A DNA stretch of 64,000 nt from Allobosea sp. AAP35 (GTDB lineage Bacteria > Pseudomonadota > Alphaproteobacteria > Rhizobiales > Beijerinckiaceae). Under the pieces are notes generated by a model that worked only from the letters and a program-made list of their open reading frames with translations, ran no database searches and had not been told where the DNA came from. The stretch lies in NCBI RefSeq assembly GCF_001295925.1, contig NZ_LJHQ01000003.1:1-64000 (forward strand), read 5' to 3'. Shown here in pieces: positions 38,466 through 47,686 of the stretch (its first letter is position 1; each line of letters opens with the position of its first letter). Position numbers and translations under genes: made by a program.

Positions 38466-38978
38466 ATGCTCGAAACCGATCGCCTGCTCCTGCGACCGCC
38501 CCGCCCGGATGATCTCGACGCGCTCCATGCGTGGCGCAGCGACCCCGTCGTGGTGCGCTTCGTGGGCGGGCGCACGCTCGATCGCGAGGAGGCCTGGCAG
38601 CGTCTGCTGCGCATCGCCGGCCACTGGTCGCTGTTCGGGCATGGCTTGTTCATGGCGCAGGAGAAGGCTGGCGGCGCCGTCATCGGAGAGGTCGGCTTGT
38701 TCTACGGCCGCCGAGGCCTCGGGCCGGATTTCGATGCAGCGCCCGAAATCGGCTGGATTCTCGCCGCCAAGGCCCAGGGCAGGGGCTATGCGACCGAGGC
38801 GGCGATGGCGGCGCAGTCATGGTTTGCCGCGACGCAGGGCGAGCGGCGCTGTGTCTGCATGATCGACCCCGCCCACGACGCCTCCTTCCGGGTCGCCGCC
38901 AAGCTCGGGTACAAGCGCTATCGATCGGCCGATTATCATGGCGGCTCGGTTACGCTGCTCGAAAATCTGCCGGCCTGA
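38466..38978 (+). CDS. GNAT-family N-acetyltransferase (RimJ/RimL type)
   Basis: A 170-residue acetyltransferase. MLETDRLLLRPPRPDDLDAL is the usual N-terminal signature of the RimJ-like subgroup. EIGWILAAKAQGRGYATEAAMAAQSW carries the acetyl-CoA pyrophosphate loop (Q/RxxGxG/A). The C-terminus (AHDASFRVAAKLGYKRY) has the N-x-x-S-like helix with Asp-Ala-Ser. The substrate is unknown. It precedes speB by 21 bases and may be co-transcribed. Confidence 0.92.
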   Translation: MLETDRLLLRPPRPDDLDALHAWRSDPVVVRFVGGRTLDREEAWQRLLRIAGHWSLFGHGLFMAQEKAGGAVIGEVGLFYGRRGLGPDFDAAPEIGWILAAKAQGRGYATEAAMAAQSWFAATQGERRCVCMIDPAHDASFRVAAKLGYKRYRSADYHGGSVTLLENLPA

Positions 38979-38999
38979 GGGGCCGCAAGGGGAGGCATC

Positions 39000-40052
39000 A
39001 TGGACCAGGACAAGCTCGCGAAACTCCGGGCGCGCTACGCCGACGCCAGCGGCGCCGACATCCACGACCCGCATTTCGCCAAGGTCGCCGCCGATCAGTT
39101 CAAGGGCGACAAGCGCAAATGGCCCTTCTCGGACGTCGCAACCTTCATCAGCGCGCCCTATCGCCCCGATGCGCTGAACCTGCCCGATCTCGGAGGTCTC
39201 GACGTCGCGATCATCGGCCTGCCGATGGACCTCGGCGTCACCAACCGCGCCGGCACCCGCCTGGGGCCGCGTGCCGTGCGCGCCGTTGAACGCATGGGGC
39301 CGATGGACCATGTGCTCGGCACGGCGCCGTTCGGTATGCTGAAGGTTGCCGATATCGGCGACGTCCCGTTCCGCTCGCGCTATTCGCTCGAAAGCTGCCA
39401 TGAGGACATCGAGGCCACGTTCAAGACCATCGTCGCGGCCGGTGTCTCCACGCTCGCGGTCGGCGGCGACCATTCGATCACCTACCCGATCCTGAAGGCG
39501 GTCGGCGAGAAGCGCCCGGTCGGCATGGTCCATATCGACGCCCATTGCGACACCTCGGGCGCCTATGAGGGCTCGAAATTCCACCATGGCGGGCCGTTCC
39601 GCCAGGCGGTGCTCGATGGTGTGCTCGATCCCGAGCGCGTCATTCAGATCGGCATCAGGGGCGGCGCCGAATATCTCTGGGAGTTCTCCTATGAAAGCGG
39701 CATGACCGTGATCCACGCCAACGAGGTCGACGATCTCGGGATCGCGGCGGTCATCGCCAAGGCACTCGCCGTCATCGGTGACGGGCCCACTTACGTCTCC
39801 TTCGACGTCGATTCCCTCGATCCCGCCTTCGCGCCCGGCACCGGCACGCCCGAGGTCGGCGGCCTCACGCCGCGCGAGGCGCTCGCCATCCTGCGCGGGC
39901 TGAAAGGCGCCGACATCGTCGGAGCCGACGTCGTCGAGATCGCCCCGCAATATGACGCGACCACCAACACCGCTCAGTGCGCGGCGCAGGTGCTGTTCAC
40001 GGAGCTTTGCCTGATCGCCGAGGCGAGGGCGCTGGGCAAGGGGCGGCCCTGA
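39000..40052 (+). CDS. speB: Agmatinase-family ureohydrolase
   Basis: A 350-residue binuclear manganese hydrolase. Metal ligands are in VGGDHSITYP (His), VHIDAHCDTSG (Asp, His, Asp) and SFDVDSLDPAFAPGTGTPE (two Asp). Agmatinase converts agmatine to putrescine and urea, which would feed the urease found in the same window. Related enzymes act on guanidinobutyrate or other guanidines, so the substrate is not certain. SD-like GGGGAGG lies just upstream of the ATG. Confidence 0.9.
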   Translation: MDQDKLAKLRARYADASGADIHDPHFAKVAADQFKGDKRKWPFSDVATFISAPYRPDALNLPDLGGLDVAIIGLPMDLGVTNRAGTRLGPRAVRAVERMGPMDHVLGTAPFGMLKVADIGDVPFRSRYSLESCHEDIEATFKTIVAAGVSTLAVGGDHSITYPILKAVGEKRPVGMVHIDAHCDTSGAYEGSKFHHGGPFRQAVLDGVLDPERVIQIGIRGGAEYLWEFSYESGMTVIHANEVDDLGIAAVIAKALAVIGDGPTYVSFDVDSLDPAFAPGTGTPEVGGLTPREALAILRGLKGADIVGADVVEIAPQYDATTNTAQCAAQVLFTELCLIAEARALGKGRP

Positions 40053-40229
40053 GAGGGGGGCGCTCACACCGCAATAGCCGAAAGCCGAGCCAAGGATCGG
40101 CCACAGGATCGGCCAGTCTCCTGGGCGCCGCAGCGCATTTCGATCGCGTGTCGCTAGCAAGCTGCTGGCGGAACTTAAGATTTTTGCTGTATAACAGGCC
40201 GTGTGGCGAGCGGAAGATCGGCCAACCCT

Positions 40230-41429
40230 ATGATTTCAGCAATCGAATCGCCGAGCCGCATTGAGCCGGCGCTGATCGAGGAGCCGACAGCCGCGATCGC
40301 CGATGTGATCGCCGACCTGTCGGCCGCGTCGGCGGTGCTGGGGCGTAGCCTGCATCCCCGGACGGCGGCGAACCTGTCCGGCCTCGTTCGCATCATGAAC
40401 ACCTATTACAGCAACCTGATCGAGGGCCACGACACTCGGCCCCGCGACATCGAGCGCGCGCTGGCAGGAAGCTTCGACCACGACGAAGGCAGCCGTAATC
40501 TTCAGATAGAGGCTGCTGCGCATGTAAGGTTACAATCGAGCATCGACGGCATGGAGCGGCAAGAACTCCTCCCCGAGCCTGCCTCTCGAAAATTTCTGCA
40601 CTGGCTGCATTATCAATTCTATCGCGATGCGCCGGGCGCAATGCTTCGGATCGAAGGTGCGGGCCGAAGCTTCATCATGCAGCCGGGCGAGTTGCGCTCG
40701 CGCCCGGAGCACGATGTTCAGGTTGGGCGGCATATCCCGCCGTCGAGCGATCACGTCGCTGCCTTCATGCAGCATTTCGAGTCCCGCTTCCGCTTTGAAC
40801 GCCTCGGCAAGGCCGGGCGGATCATGGCGATGGCGGCGGCGCATCATCGGCTGAACTACATCCACCCCTTTCCCGACGGCAACGGCCGCGTCAGCCGCCT
40901 GATGAGCCATGCCATGGCGCATTCTGCCGGCATCGGCGCGCATGGGCTGTGGTCGGTTTCGCGGGGCTTGGCGCGCGGGTTGGAGAGCCGCACCGAGTAC
41001 AAGATGATGATGAGCCATGCTGACATGCCACGCCAGGGCGACAGGGACGGGCGGGGTAATCTGTCCGAGCGTGCGTTGATCGAATTCGTGCTGTGGTTCC
41101 TCCGAATCTGCCTAGATCAGGTCACCTTCATGACCGGGCTGTTCGAACTCGATGCGCTGGCGCGTCGATTGCGAAGCTATGTCGAGCGGAGCGACAAGCT
41201 CAGGCCGGAAGCGGCCAGTCTTCTCGAGGAAGCCTTATTTCGCGGCGAATTCGAACGGGGCGAGGCCGCCAGGATTACCGGTCTGCCCGAAAGAACGGCG
41301 CGGCGCATCCTGAACGACGTCGTGTCGGAAGGCTTGCTCGCCTCGGACACGCCCAAGGGGCCCGTGTCGCTGCGCTTCCCCGCCGATACTCTGGAAACCC
41401 TGTTTCCGCGGCTCTATCCCCAGGCTTGA
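40230..41429 (+). CDS. Fic-domain protein with N-terminal inhibitory motif
   Basis: A 399-residue Fic protein that should transfer AMP (or another nucleotide part) to a target hydroxyl. The active-site loop [12 protein letters not shown] starts at catalytic His212. The self-inhibitory helix motif S-x-x-x-E-G is present at Ser61 to Gly66 (SNLIEG), so it belongs to class II Fic proteins regulated in cis. The C-terminus carries a winged-helix-like segment ([21 protein letters not shown]). The ATG at 40230 was chosen; a GTG at 40203 is possible. The upstream AT-rich stretch TTAAGATTTTTGCTGTATAAC looks like a promoter. Confidence 0.92.
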   Translation: MISAIESPSRIEPALIEEPTAAIADVIADLSAASAVLGRSLHPRTAANLSGLVRIMNTYYSNLIEGHDTRPRDIERALAGSFDHDEGSRNLQIEAAAHVRLQSSIDGMERQELLPEPASRKFLHWLHYQFYRDAPGAMLRIEGAGRSFIMQPGELRSRPEHDVQVGRHIPPSSDHVAAFMQHFESRFRFERLGKAGRIMAMAAAHHRLNYIHPFPDGNGRVSRLMSHAMAHSAGIGAHGLWSVSRGLARGLESRTEYKMMMSHADMPRQGDRDGRGNLSERALIEFVLWFLRICLDQVTFMTGLFELDALARRLRSYVERSDKLRPEAASLLEEALFRGEFERGEAARITGLPERTARRILNDVVSEGLLASDTPKGPVSLRFPADTLETLFPRLYPQA

Positions 41430-41463
41430 CAGCTGGGCAAGGGCCGGCCCCAAGGGCGGCCCG

Positions 41464-42138
41464 TTACCCCTTCCGCGCCAGCCAGATGATGTGCCGGGCG
41501 CCGGCCTTGCCGCGATGGGCGCGCACCATCACCTCCTCGACGGAAAATCCGGCATGCTTCAGCCGCCCCGTGAAACGCCGGTCCGGCCCCTGCGACCAGA
41601 CCGCCAGAATGCCGCCTTGGCGCAGGGCTGCCTTCGCGAGGCCGAGCCCGCCATCCTCGTAGAGCCGGTCATTGGCGGCCACCGTCAGCGCTTCCGGGCC
41701 ATTGTCGACATCGAGCAGGATCGCGTCGTAGCGCCCGGCGCCCTCGCCGATCATGCGCCCGACATCCTGCACCGCGATCATCACGCGGGGATCGTCGAGG
41801 CAGCCCGCGAAGAGCTCGGCCATCGGCCCGCGCGCCCAGCCGACGACAGCGGGGATCAGCTCCGACACGGTGATCTCGGCCTCGGCCGGGAAACTCGCAA
41901 GCGCCGCGCGCAGGGTGAAGCCCATGCCGAGCCCGCCGATCAGGATGCGCGGCTTCGTCCGCCCGGCGAGCCGCGTCGCGACCAGCGTCGCCAGCGCCTC
42001 CTCCGAGCCGCTGAGGCGGCTGTTCATCAGCTCGATCGTGCCGAGCATGATCGAGAATTCGGCGCCGCGGCGCTTCAGCCGTAGTTCGCGGCCCTCGCCG
42101 GGCAGCGTGGCGGTGTCGAGCGGGATCCAGGGTATCAC
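41464..42138 (-). CDS. Spermidine-synthase-like methyltransferase-fold protein
   Basis: A 224-residue Rossmann-fold protein. RILIGGLGMGFTLRAALASFP is the nucleotide-binding loop (motif I), EITVSELIPAVVGWARGPM has the acidic motif II, and ILLDVDNGPEAL matches the D-x-D-N-G region of the spermidine synthase superfamily. It is shorter than true SpeE and lacks the N-terminal beta-barrel domain, so it may be a methyltransferase or an aminopropyltransferase relative. Agmatinase lies about 1.4 kb away on the other strand. Confidence 0.82.
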   Translation of the reverse strand: MIPWIPLDTATLPGEGRELRLKRRGAEFSIMLGTIELMNSRLSGSEEALATLVATRLAGRTKPRILIGGLGMGFTLRAALASFPAEAEITVSELIPAVVGWARGPMAELFAGCLDDPRVMIAVQDVGRMIGEGAGRYDAILLDVDNGPEALTVAANDRLYEDGGLGLAKAALRQGGILAVWSQGPDRRFTGRLKHAGFSVEEVMVRAHRGKAGARHIIWLARKG

Positions 42139-42314
42139 AGCAGATCTCTAAAGCGGTTGATCGGGGCGTGTGGCACAGGCGAAGGCGCAGATTTGCAGCC
42201 GTCTATAGCCTCCAGAACGCACCCATGCACAAAAATCATGCTCGTGCGCCTCACGCCGTGTTGATCCGACAACCGGTGCATGGCTATGGCATGCTGCGTT
42301 GCAGCGTGGCGCCG

Positions 42315-43583
42315 ATGGCGCGTTCAGCAGATGAGCTCCCGATCCCGATGACCCTGGCGACCGATGACACCGGCCCTCGCATGGCTGTGCCTGGAACGGA
42401 CGAGATCAGGCCGGTCGCCCATGTCGGGCTGGTGATGTTTGCGCTCGCCATGGGCGGCTTTGCGATCGGCACCACCGAATTCGCGGTGATGAGCCTGGTG
42501 CCCTATTTCTCGGTCGGGCTTGGTATCGACGAGCCCACGGCCGGCCATGTCATCAGCGCCTATGCGTTGGGCGTGGTCATCGGCGCCCCGATCATTGCCG
42601 TGCTGGCGGCGAAAGTCGCGCGCCGGACGCTGCTCATCGCGCTGATGGCGGTGTTCGGCATCGCCAATCTGCTGAGCGCGCTGGCACCGAGCTATGGCTG
42701 GATGCTCGCTTTCCGATTTCTGAGCGGCCTGCCGCATGGCGCCTATTTCGGCGTTGCAGCGCTGGTTGCCGCGTCGATCTCGCCGCCCAACCGGCGCGCT
42801 CAGGCGGTGGCGCGCGTCATGCTGGGTCTCACTGTCGCCACCATCATCGGCGTGCCTTTCGCCAACTGGATCGGGCAGGCGCTCGGCTGGCGCTGGGGTT
42901 TTGGCATCGTTGCCCTGCTCGCGCTGCTGACCATGGCGCTGCTCTTCGCCTATGCGCCGCGCGACACCATTCGTCCCGGAGCCAGCCCTTTTCGTGAGCT
43001 TGGCGCGCTCAAGCGACGCCAGGTCTGGCTGACGCTCGCGATCGGCGCGGTCGGCTTCGGCGGCATGTTTGCCGTCTACACCTATCTCGCCTCGACGCTG
43101 ATGGAGGTCACGCAGGTTTCGCCCGCGCTGGTCCCCCTCGTCCTTTGCATTTTCGGGCTCGGCCTGACGGCAGGCACGCTCGTCGGTGCCTGGGCGGCCG
43201 ATCGGGCGTTGATGCCATCTATCGCCGGCATGCTGCTCTGGACAGTTGCCTCGCTGGCGCTGTTTCCGTTTGCGACGGGCAACATCTGGGCGATCTCGGC
43301 CGTGGTCTTCCTCATCGGCACCAGCGGCGGCCTCGGACCGATGCTGCAGACGCGGTTGATGGACGTCGCAGGGGACGCCCAGACGCTGGCGGCGGCCCTC
43401 AACCACTCGGCCTTCAATACCGCCAATGCGCTCGGCCCCTGGCTCGGCGGCATGGCGATCGCGGCTGGCCATGGCTGGAGTTCGACCGGTTGGGTCGGCA
43501 CCGCGCTCGCGCTCGGCGGCTTCGCGATCTGGATCGTCGCCGTGCTCGACGACCGCCGAGACGCAAAGGTCCGGCGAACCTGA
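42315..43583 (+). CDS. MFS transporter (AraJ/arabinose-efflux type)
   Basis: A 422-residue major-facilitator permease with 12 predicted helices. FALAMGGFAIGTTEFAVMSL is the N-terminal signature of the DHA1 family AraJ/YdhP/PbuE-type exporters, and RFLSGLPHGAYFGVAALVAAS is motif C-like in TM5. PxxxRAQAVARVMLG and SASTLMEVT-like later helices agree. The substrate is unknown. Several in-frame starts exist (42315, 42348, 42168); residues before ~70 are cytoplasmic and not conserved. Confidence 0.88.
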   Translation: MARSADELPIPMTLATDDTGPRMAVPGTDEIRPVAHVGLVMFALAMGGFAIGTTEFAVMSLVPYFSVGLGIDEPTAGHVISAYALGVVIGAPIIAVLAAKVARRTLLIALMAVFGIANLLSALAPSYGWMLAFRFLSGLPHGAYFGVAALVAASISPPNRRAQAVARVMLGLTVATIIGVPFANWIGQALGWRWGFGIVALLALLTMALLFAYAPRDTIRPGASPFRELGALKRRQVWLTLAIGAVGFGGMFAVYTYLASTLMEVTQVSPALVPLVLCIFGLGLTAGTLVGAWAADRALMPSIAGMLLWTVASLALFPFATGNIWAISAVVFLIGTSGGLGPMLQTRLMDVAGDAQTLAAALNHSAFNTANALGPWLGGMAIAAGHGWSSTGWVGTALALGGFAIWIVAVLDDRRDAKVRRT

Positions 43584-43750
43584 CGGCCATCGAACGGCCC
43601 TGCGCGTCCTGCCGCATAATTCGGCGTGCCGGCTCAGAAAAGCTGCGGATGCCCACTTGCGGGCAGGGCACGCCATCGCCCAATCTGTGGGCACAGCCGG
43701 CAAGGGCAGCGCTGACAGCCCGCCCGGCCAAATCTGTGTGGGAGGTCCCG

Positions 43751-44533
43751 ATGAAGGGTTTCGTGAAATTCGTCGCCGCTGCGCTGTTGGCATCCGTCAG
43801 CGCCACCGGCGCCCTGGCCCAGGCCAAGGAGTGGAAGGAGGTCCGGATCGGCACCGAAGGCGCCTATCCGCCCTACAACAACCTCAACGCCAAGAAGGAG
43901 CTGGAAGGCTTCGAGATCGATTACGGCAACCTGCTCTGCGAGAAGATGAAGGTGAAATGCACCTGGGTGGTGCAGGACTGGGACGGCATCATTCCCGCCC
44001 TTCTCGCCAACAAATACGACATCATCATCGCCGGCATGAACGCCACCGACGAGCGCAAGAAGCAGGTGGAGTTCACCGCCGTCTACAACAAGACGCCGAT
44101 CTGGATGGTCGGGCCGAAGGCGACCAAGACCAATGACATCACGCCCGCTGCGCTCAAGGGCAAGGCGATCGGCGCGCAGGGCTCGACCATTCACGCGAAC
44201 TTCCTGGAGAAGTTCTACACCGGCTCCAATCCGCGCCTCTACCCGACACAGGAAGAGGCCAATCTCGACCTGATCAACGGCCGGCTCGACTATATCGTCG
44301 CCGATGCGCTCGCGCTCTCGGATTTCCTGAACGGCAAGGGCAAGGACTGCTGCAAGCTCATCGCCGAGGTGCCGCGCGACGCCGCGATTCATGGCCCCGG
44401 CGTCGCTGGCGCGATCCGCAAGAGCGATACCGCGCTGAAGGCCCTGTTTGACAAGGCGATCGCCGAGACGCTCGCTGACGGCTCGAACAAGAAGCTCGAG
44501 GAGAAGTGGTTCAAGCTGGCAGCCACCAACTGA
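43751..44533 (+). CDS. Polar amino acid ABC transporter, periplasmic binding protein
   Basis: A 260-residue type-II binding protein (SBP_bac_3) with a signal peptide (FVAAALLASVSATGALAQ). RIGTEGAYPPYNNLNAKKEL and EGFEIDYGNLLCEKM are typical of the lysine/arginine/ornithine/histidine-binding group. DGIIPALLANKYDIIIAGM is the other hallmark. A perfect GGAGG lies seven bases before the ATG. Two permease genes follow; the ATPase gene is missing. Confidence 0.95.
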   Translation: MKGFVKFVAAALLASVSATGALAQAKEWKEVRIGTEGAYPPYNNLNAKKELEGFEIDYGNLLCEKMKVKCTWVVQDWDGIIPALLANKYDIIIAGMNATDERKKQVEFTAVYNKTPIWMVGPKATKTNDITPAALKGKAIGAQGSTIHANFLEKFYTGSNPRLYPTQEEANLDLINGRLDYIVADALALSDFLNGKGKDCCKLIAEVPRDAAIHGPGVAGAIRKSDTALKALFDKAIAETLADGSNKKLEEKWFKLAATN

Positions 44534-44547
44534 CTGGCCAGTGTCCG

Positions 44548-44574
44548 CACCTGCCGGCCTCGTGCCGGCGGGTG
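44548..44574 (+). terminator. Intercistronic hairpin after the binding-protein gene
   Basis: Arms CACCTGCCGGC (44548-44558) and GCCGGCGGGTG (44564-44574) pair with one mismatch around a five-base loop. The hairpin lies 14 bases after the stop of the binding-protein gene and 33 before the first permease gene. No T-run follows. It probably stabilises or partly terminates the message so that the binding protein is made in excess. Confidence 0.6.
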
Positions 44575-44607
44575 GTTCCCGCGTCCGTCGCGCCGGCATA
44601 GGTCGCC

Positions 44608-45336
44608 ATGATCGAAAAGCTCGCCCTGCTCGGCTTCGGCGATGGCGGCTGGGGCCTCGCCCTGCTGCACGGCGCCGGCATCACCATCTCGATCGCACTG
44701 GCGACGCTGCCTTTCGGCTTGGCGCTCGGGCTGATCGTGGCGCTGGGCAAGCGCTCGGACAACGCCGTGCTGCGCTGGCTCGCGACCGGCTACACCACCG
44801 TCTTCCGCGGCGTGCCCGAACTTCTGACGCTCTACATCATCTATTTCGGCGTCCAGATCCTGCTGCAGCGGCTCTGGGAGTGGCTGGGCCTGCCCGGCTC
44901 CTTCTCGATGCCGCCTTTCGTCGCCGGCATGGTGGCGCTCGGGGTCGTTCTCTCGGCCTTCTCCAGCGAGGTCTGGGTCGGCGCGCTGAATTCGATCCAG
45001 AAGGGTCAGCGCGAAGCCGCCGCCGCGCTCGGCCTCTCCAAAGGACAGGCCTTTCGCTTGGTGGTGATGCCGCAACTGGTCCGCGTCGCGCTGCCGGGGC
45101 TGGGCAATAACTGGATGGTGCTGCTGAAGGAGACCTCGCTGGTCTCGGTCATCACCCTGCCCGACATCATGTTCATCACCACCCGCGCCAATGTCGCGAC
45201 CAAGGAGCCGTTCCTGTTCTTCGGGGCGGCGATGCTGATCTATCTCTTCTTCTCCCTCGTCTCGGCCTGGGGGCTGGGCCGGCTGGAGGCGCGCACCAAC
45301 CGCGGATACGCGGCCTTCGGGGGCGCGACGCGATGA
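44608..45336 (+). CDS. Polar amino acid ABC transporter permease, first subunit
   Basis: A 242-residue inner-membrane subunit of the HisM/HisQ group. The EAA loop is in GQREAAAALGLSKGQAFRLV, with VVMPQLVRVALPGLGNNWMVLLKETSL typical of the family. About five helices. It overlaps the second permease gene by four bases. It should form a heterodimer with that protein. Confidence 0.94.
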   Translation: MIEKLALLGFGDGGWGLALLHGAGITISIALATLPFGLALGLIVALGKRSDNAVLRWLATGYTTVFRGVPELLTLYIIYFGVQILLQRLWEWLGLPGSFSMPPFVAGMVALGVVLSAFSSEVWVGALNSIQKGQREAAAALGLSKGQAFRLVVMPQLVRVALPGLGNNWMVLLKETSLVSVITLPDIMFITTRANVATKEPFLFFGAAMLIYLFFSLVSAWGLGRLEARTNRGYAAFGGATR

Positions 45337-46049
45337 GGTGGTGCGAATACCCAGGCTACATCGTCGGCAGCGAGGTCTTCCAGAACTATGGCTGCCGGAT
45401 GTTCTCCGGCCTCTGGGTGACCTTCGAGCTGGTGGCGATCTCGGTGACGCTCGGTTTCGCGCTTGCGGTTGGGCTGGCGGTCGCGAGACTCTATGGCCCG
45501 CGCTGGGCGCAGGCCCTGATCAACGGCTACACCACCTTCTTTCGCGGCACGCCGCTGCTCTGCCAGCTCTTCCTGGTCTATTACGGGCTGGGCCAGTTCC
45601 GGCTGTTCTGGACGGATGTCGGCCTGTGGTGGTTCTTCCGCGAGCCGTTCTACTGCGCGCTCCTGACCTTCACCATCAACACCGCCGCCTATCAGGCCGA
45701 GATCCTGCGCGGTGCCATCCAGTCGATTCCCCGCGGCCAGTTCGAGGGGGCGCTCGCGCTCGGTCTGCATCGCTGGGCGAGCCTGCGCCACGTGATCATG
45801 CCCCAGGCGATGATCCTGGCCCTGCGCCCGCTCGGCAACGAGTTGATCGTGATGATCAAGTCGAGCGCGGTCGCCTCGCTGGTCACACTGTTCGACCTGA
45901 TGGGCGCGACGCGTCTGGCCTTCGCCCGCTCCTTCGACCTGACGATCTACCTCTATGCCGCGTTGATCTATCTCGTGCTGGTCGAGGTCATCCGGCGCGT
46001 CTGGGACCGGCTGGAGCTCCGGCTGACGCGGCACATGGCGCTGCGCTGA
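45333..46049 (+). CDS. Polar amino acid ABC transporter permease, second subunit
   Basis: A 238-residue HisM/ArtM-type permease. The EAA motif is GQFEGALALGLHRWASLRHV and VIMPQAMILALRPLGNELIVM follows. The start ATG overlaps the previous gene (ATGA). A RHH/ParE-like TA pair lies immediately downstream, where the ATP-binding subunit gene is usually found. The ATPase must be supplied from elsewhere if the transporter is functional. Confidence 0.94.
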   Translation: MRWCEYPGYIVGSEVFQNYGCRMFSGLWVTFELVAISVTLGFALAVGLAVARLYGPRWAQALINGYTTFFRGTPLLCQLFLVYYGLGQFRLFWTDVGLWWFFREPFYCALLTFTINTAAYQAEILRGAIQSIPRGQFEGALALGLHRWASLRHVIMPQAMILALRPLGNELIVMIKSSAVASLVTLFDLMGATRLAFARSFDLTIYLYAALIYLVLVEVIRRVWDRLELRLTRHMALR

Positions 46050-46113
46050 GGTTGGACAGCGGAGACCCTGGCGCCTAGATTGGAGGCGATCATCGTCGCG
46101 CGCCGAGGACGGC

Positions 46114-46386
46114 ATGGACACTTCACTCGATCTCGACCCGAAACTCGAAGCGCGGATCCGTGAGCTGGCGGAACGGCAGCAGCGCTCTGCCGATTCGGTC
46201 GTGGTGGAGGCGATCGAGCAATATGTCGCGCGCGCGGAAGCGCGGCTCAGCTTCGACGAGGAAGAAGAAGCCTCCTGGCGCGACTATCAGGCGACGGGAT
46301 TGCACATCACCGGTGATGAATTGTCTGCCTGGCTGGACACCTGGGGCACCGATCCTGAAAAAGAGCCTCCCGCTTGCCACACCTGA
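46114..46386 (+). CDS. Ribbon-helix-helix antitoxin (ParD/RelB-like)
   Basis: A 90-residue protein. LDLDPKLEARIRELAERQQRSADSVVVEAIEQYVAR is a ribbon-helix-helix DNA-binding domain (residues ~4-42). The C-terminal half, with EEEEASWRDYQATGLHITGDELSAWL, is the pattern of RHH antitoxins that partner RelE/ParE toxins. It overlaps the toxin gene by 13 bases. GAGGACGG lies just before the ATG. Confidence 0.88.
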   Translation: MDTSLDLDPKLEARIRELAERQQRSADSVVVEAIEQYVARAEARLSFDEEEEASWRDYQATGLHITGDELSAWLDTWGTDPEKEPPACHT

Positions 46387-46667
46387 CGATCTCGCAAGAG
46401 GCGTTGTCGGGTATCCGTCGCTGCCGAACTTTCCTGCTCGCCCGAAATCCAAGGGCAGCCGATGCAGCATCTCAGGCGATCAAGCGCAAAATCGCCGTGC
46501 TCAGATCGCAGCCAGAAATCGGGCGGCTGGTGGCCGACAGGCCCGGGCTTCGCGAACTCATCATTGACTTTGGCGCTTCAGGTTATGTCGCCCGGTATCG
46601 GTTTGATGCGACAGCCGACCGGGTGGTCGTCACAGGGTTCCGCTATCAACACGAATTCGATGACTGA
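46374..46667 (+). CDS. RelE/ParE-family toxin
   Basis: A 97-residue type II toxin. MPHLTISQEALSGIRRCRTFL, AIKRKIAVLRSQPEIGRLV and LRELIIDFGASGYVARYRF are the ordered strands and helices of the RelE/ParE fold (LRELxIxFGxxGYVxLYR is a common signature). The start is a TTG at 46374 within the antitoxin 3' end; no ATG gives the first strand. Whether it acts on ribosomes or gyrase cannot be said. Confidence 0.9.
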   Translation: MPHLTISQEALSGIRRCRTFLLARNPRAADAASQAIKRKIAVLRSQPEIGRLVADRPGLRELIIDFGASGYVARYRFDATADRVVVTGFRYQHEFDD

Positions 46668-46792
46668 AGCATTTCCGAACCGGCGGCCTCCGCCCCCTTC
46701 CGCGCAACCCGATATCGCATACGCGCCGCTTTGCGCCGGCCATTCGGCGCGCTAGACCCCTTCACGAGACAAAAAATCCAGCGGAGCGAAAC

Positions 46793-47659
46793 ATGACCAA
46801 AGTCGCCTTCATCGGTCTCGGCGTGATGGGCTATCCCATGGCCGGCCATCTCAAGGCCAAGGGCCACGAGGTCACGGTCTACAACCGCAACCCGACGAAG
46901 GCGCAGGCCTGGGTTTCGCAGCATGCCGGCATCTCGGCGCCGACGCCCGCTGACGCGGCCAAAGGCCAGGAGATCGTCTTCGCCTGTGTCGGCAATGACG
47001 AGGATCTGCGCTCCGTCACGCTGGGCGAGCACGGCGCCTTTGCCGGCATGGAGCGAGGGGCGATCTTCGTCGATCACACCACGGCGTCGGCCAATGTCGC
47101 GCGCGAACTCGCTGCGGCGGCCCAACTCGGCGGCTTCGGCTTCGTCGATGCCCCGGTCTCAGGCGGCCAGGCCGGCGCCGAGAACGGCGTGCTGACCGTG
47201 ATGTGCGGCGGTGAGCCTGAGACTTACGCCCGCGCCGAGCCGGTGATCGCGGCTTATGCCCGCATGTGCAAGCTGATGGGCCCTGCCGGCTCCGGCCAAC
47301 TCACCAAGATGGTCAACCAGATCTGCATCGCCGGTCTCGTCCAGGCCCTGTCGGAAGGCGTGCATTTCGCCAAGCGGGCAGGGCTCGATGTCGAGGCCAT
47401 GCTGGAGGTGATCTCGAAGGGCGCCGCCGGCTCCTGGCAGATGGAAAACCGCGGCAAGACCATGAATATCGGCAAGTTCGACTATGGCTTCGCCGTCGAC
47501 TGGATGCGCAAGGACCTCGCCATTGTGCTCGAGGAGGCGCGCAGCAACGGCGCGCAGCTGCCGGTCACCGCGCTAGTCGATCAGTTCTATGCCGAGGTCC
47601 AGAAGATGGGCGGCCGGCGCTGGGATACATCGAGCCTGCTCGCCCGTCTCGAAGACTGA
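46793..47659 (+). CDS. 3-hydroxyisobutyrate dehydrogenase-family oxidoreductase
   Basis: A 288-residue beta-hydroxyacid dehydrogenase. The N-terminal Rossmann motif is FIGLGVMGYPMAGHLKAKGH. DAPVSGGQAGAENGVLTVMC is the substrate-binding signature, and GSGQLTKMVNQICIAG holds the catalytic Lys. Length is normal. Members reduce or oxidise 3-hydroxyisobutyrate, tartronate semialdehyde or succinic semialdehyde; the exact substrate is not clear. Confidence 0.94.
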   Translation: MTKVAFIGLGVMGYPMAGHLKAKGHEVTVYNRNPTKAQAWVSQHAGISAPTPADAAKGQEIVFACVGNDEDLRSVTLGEHGAFAGMERGAIFVDHTTASANVARELAAAAQLGGFGFVDAPVSGGQAGAENGVLTVMCGGEPETYARAEPVIAAYARMCKLMGPAGSGQLTKMVNQICIAGLVQALSEGVHFAKRAGLDVEAMLEVISKGAAGSWQMENRGKTMNIGKFDYGFAVDWMRKDLAIVLEEARSNGAQLPVTALVDQFYAEVQKMGGRRWDTSSLLARLED

Positions 47660-47686
47660 GACGTCCGCGACAGAGCACGCCCCGCG

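Noticed and set aside
41430-41463. Hairpin between the Fic and spermidine-synthase-like genes
   Set aside because: GGGCCGGC and GGCGGCCC pair imperfectly without a T-run; it may be a weak two-way terminator but is not strong enough to list.
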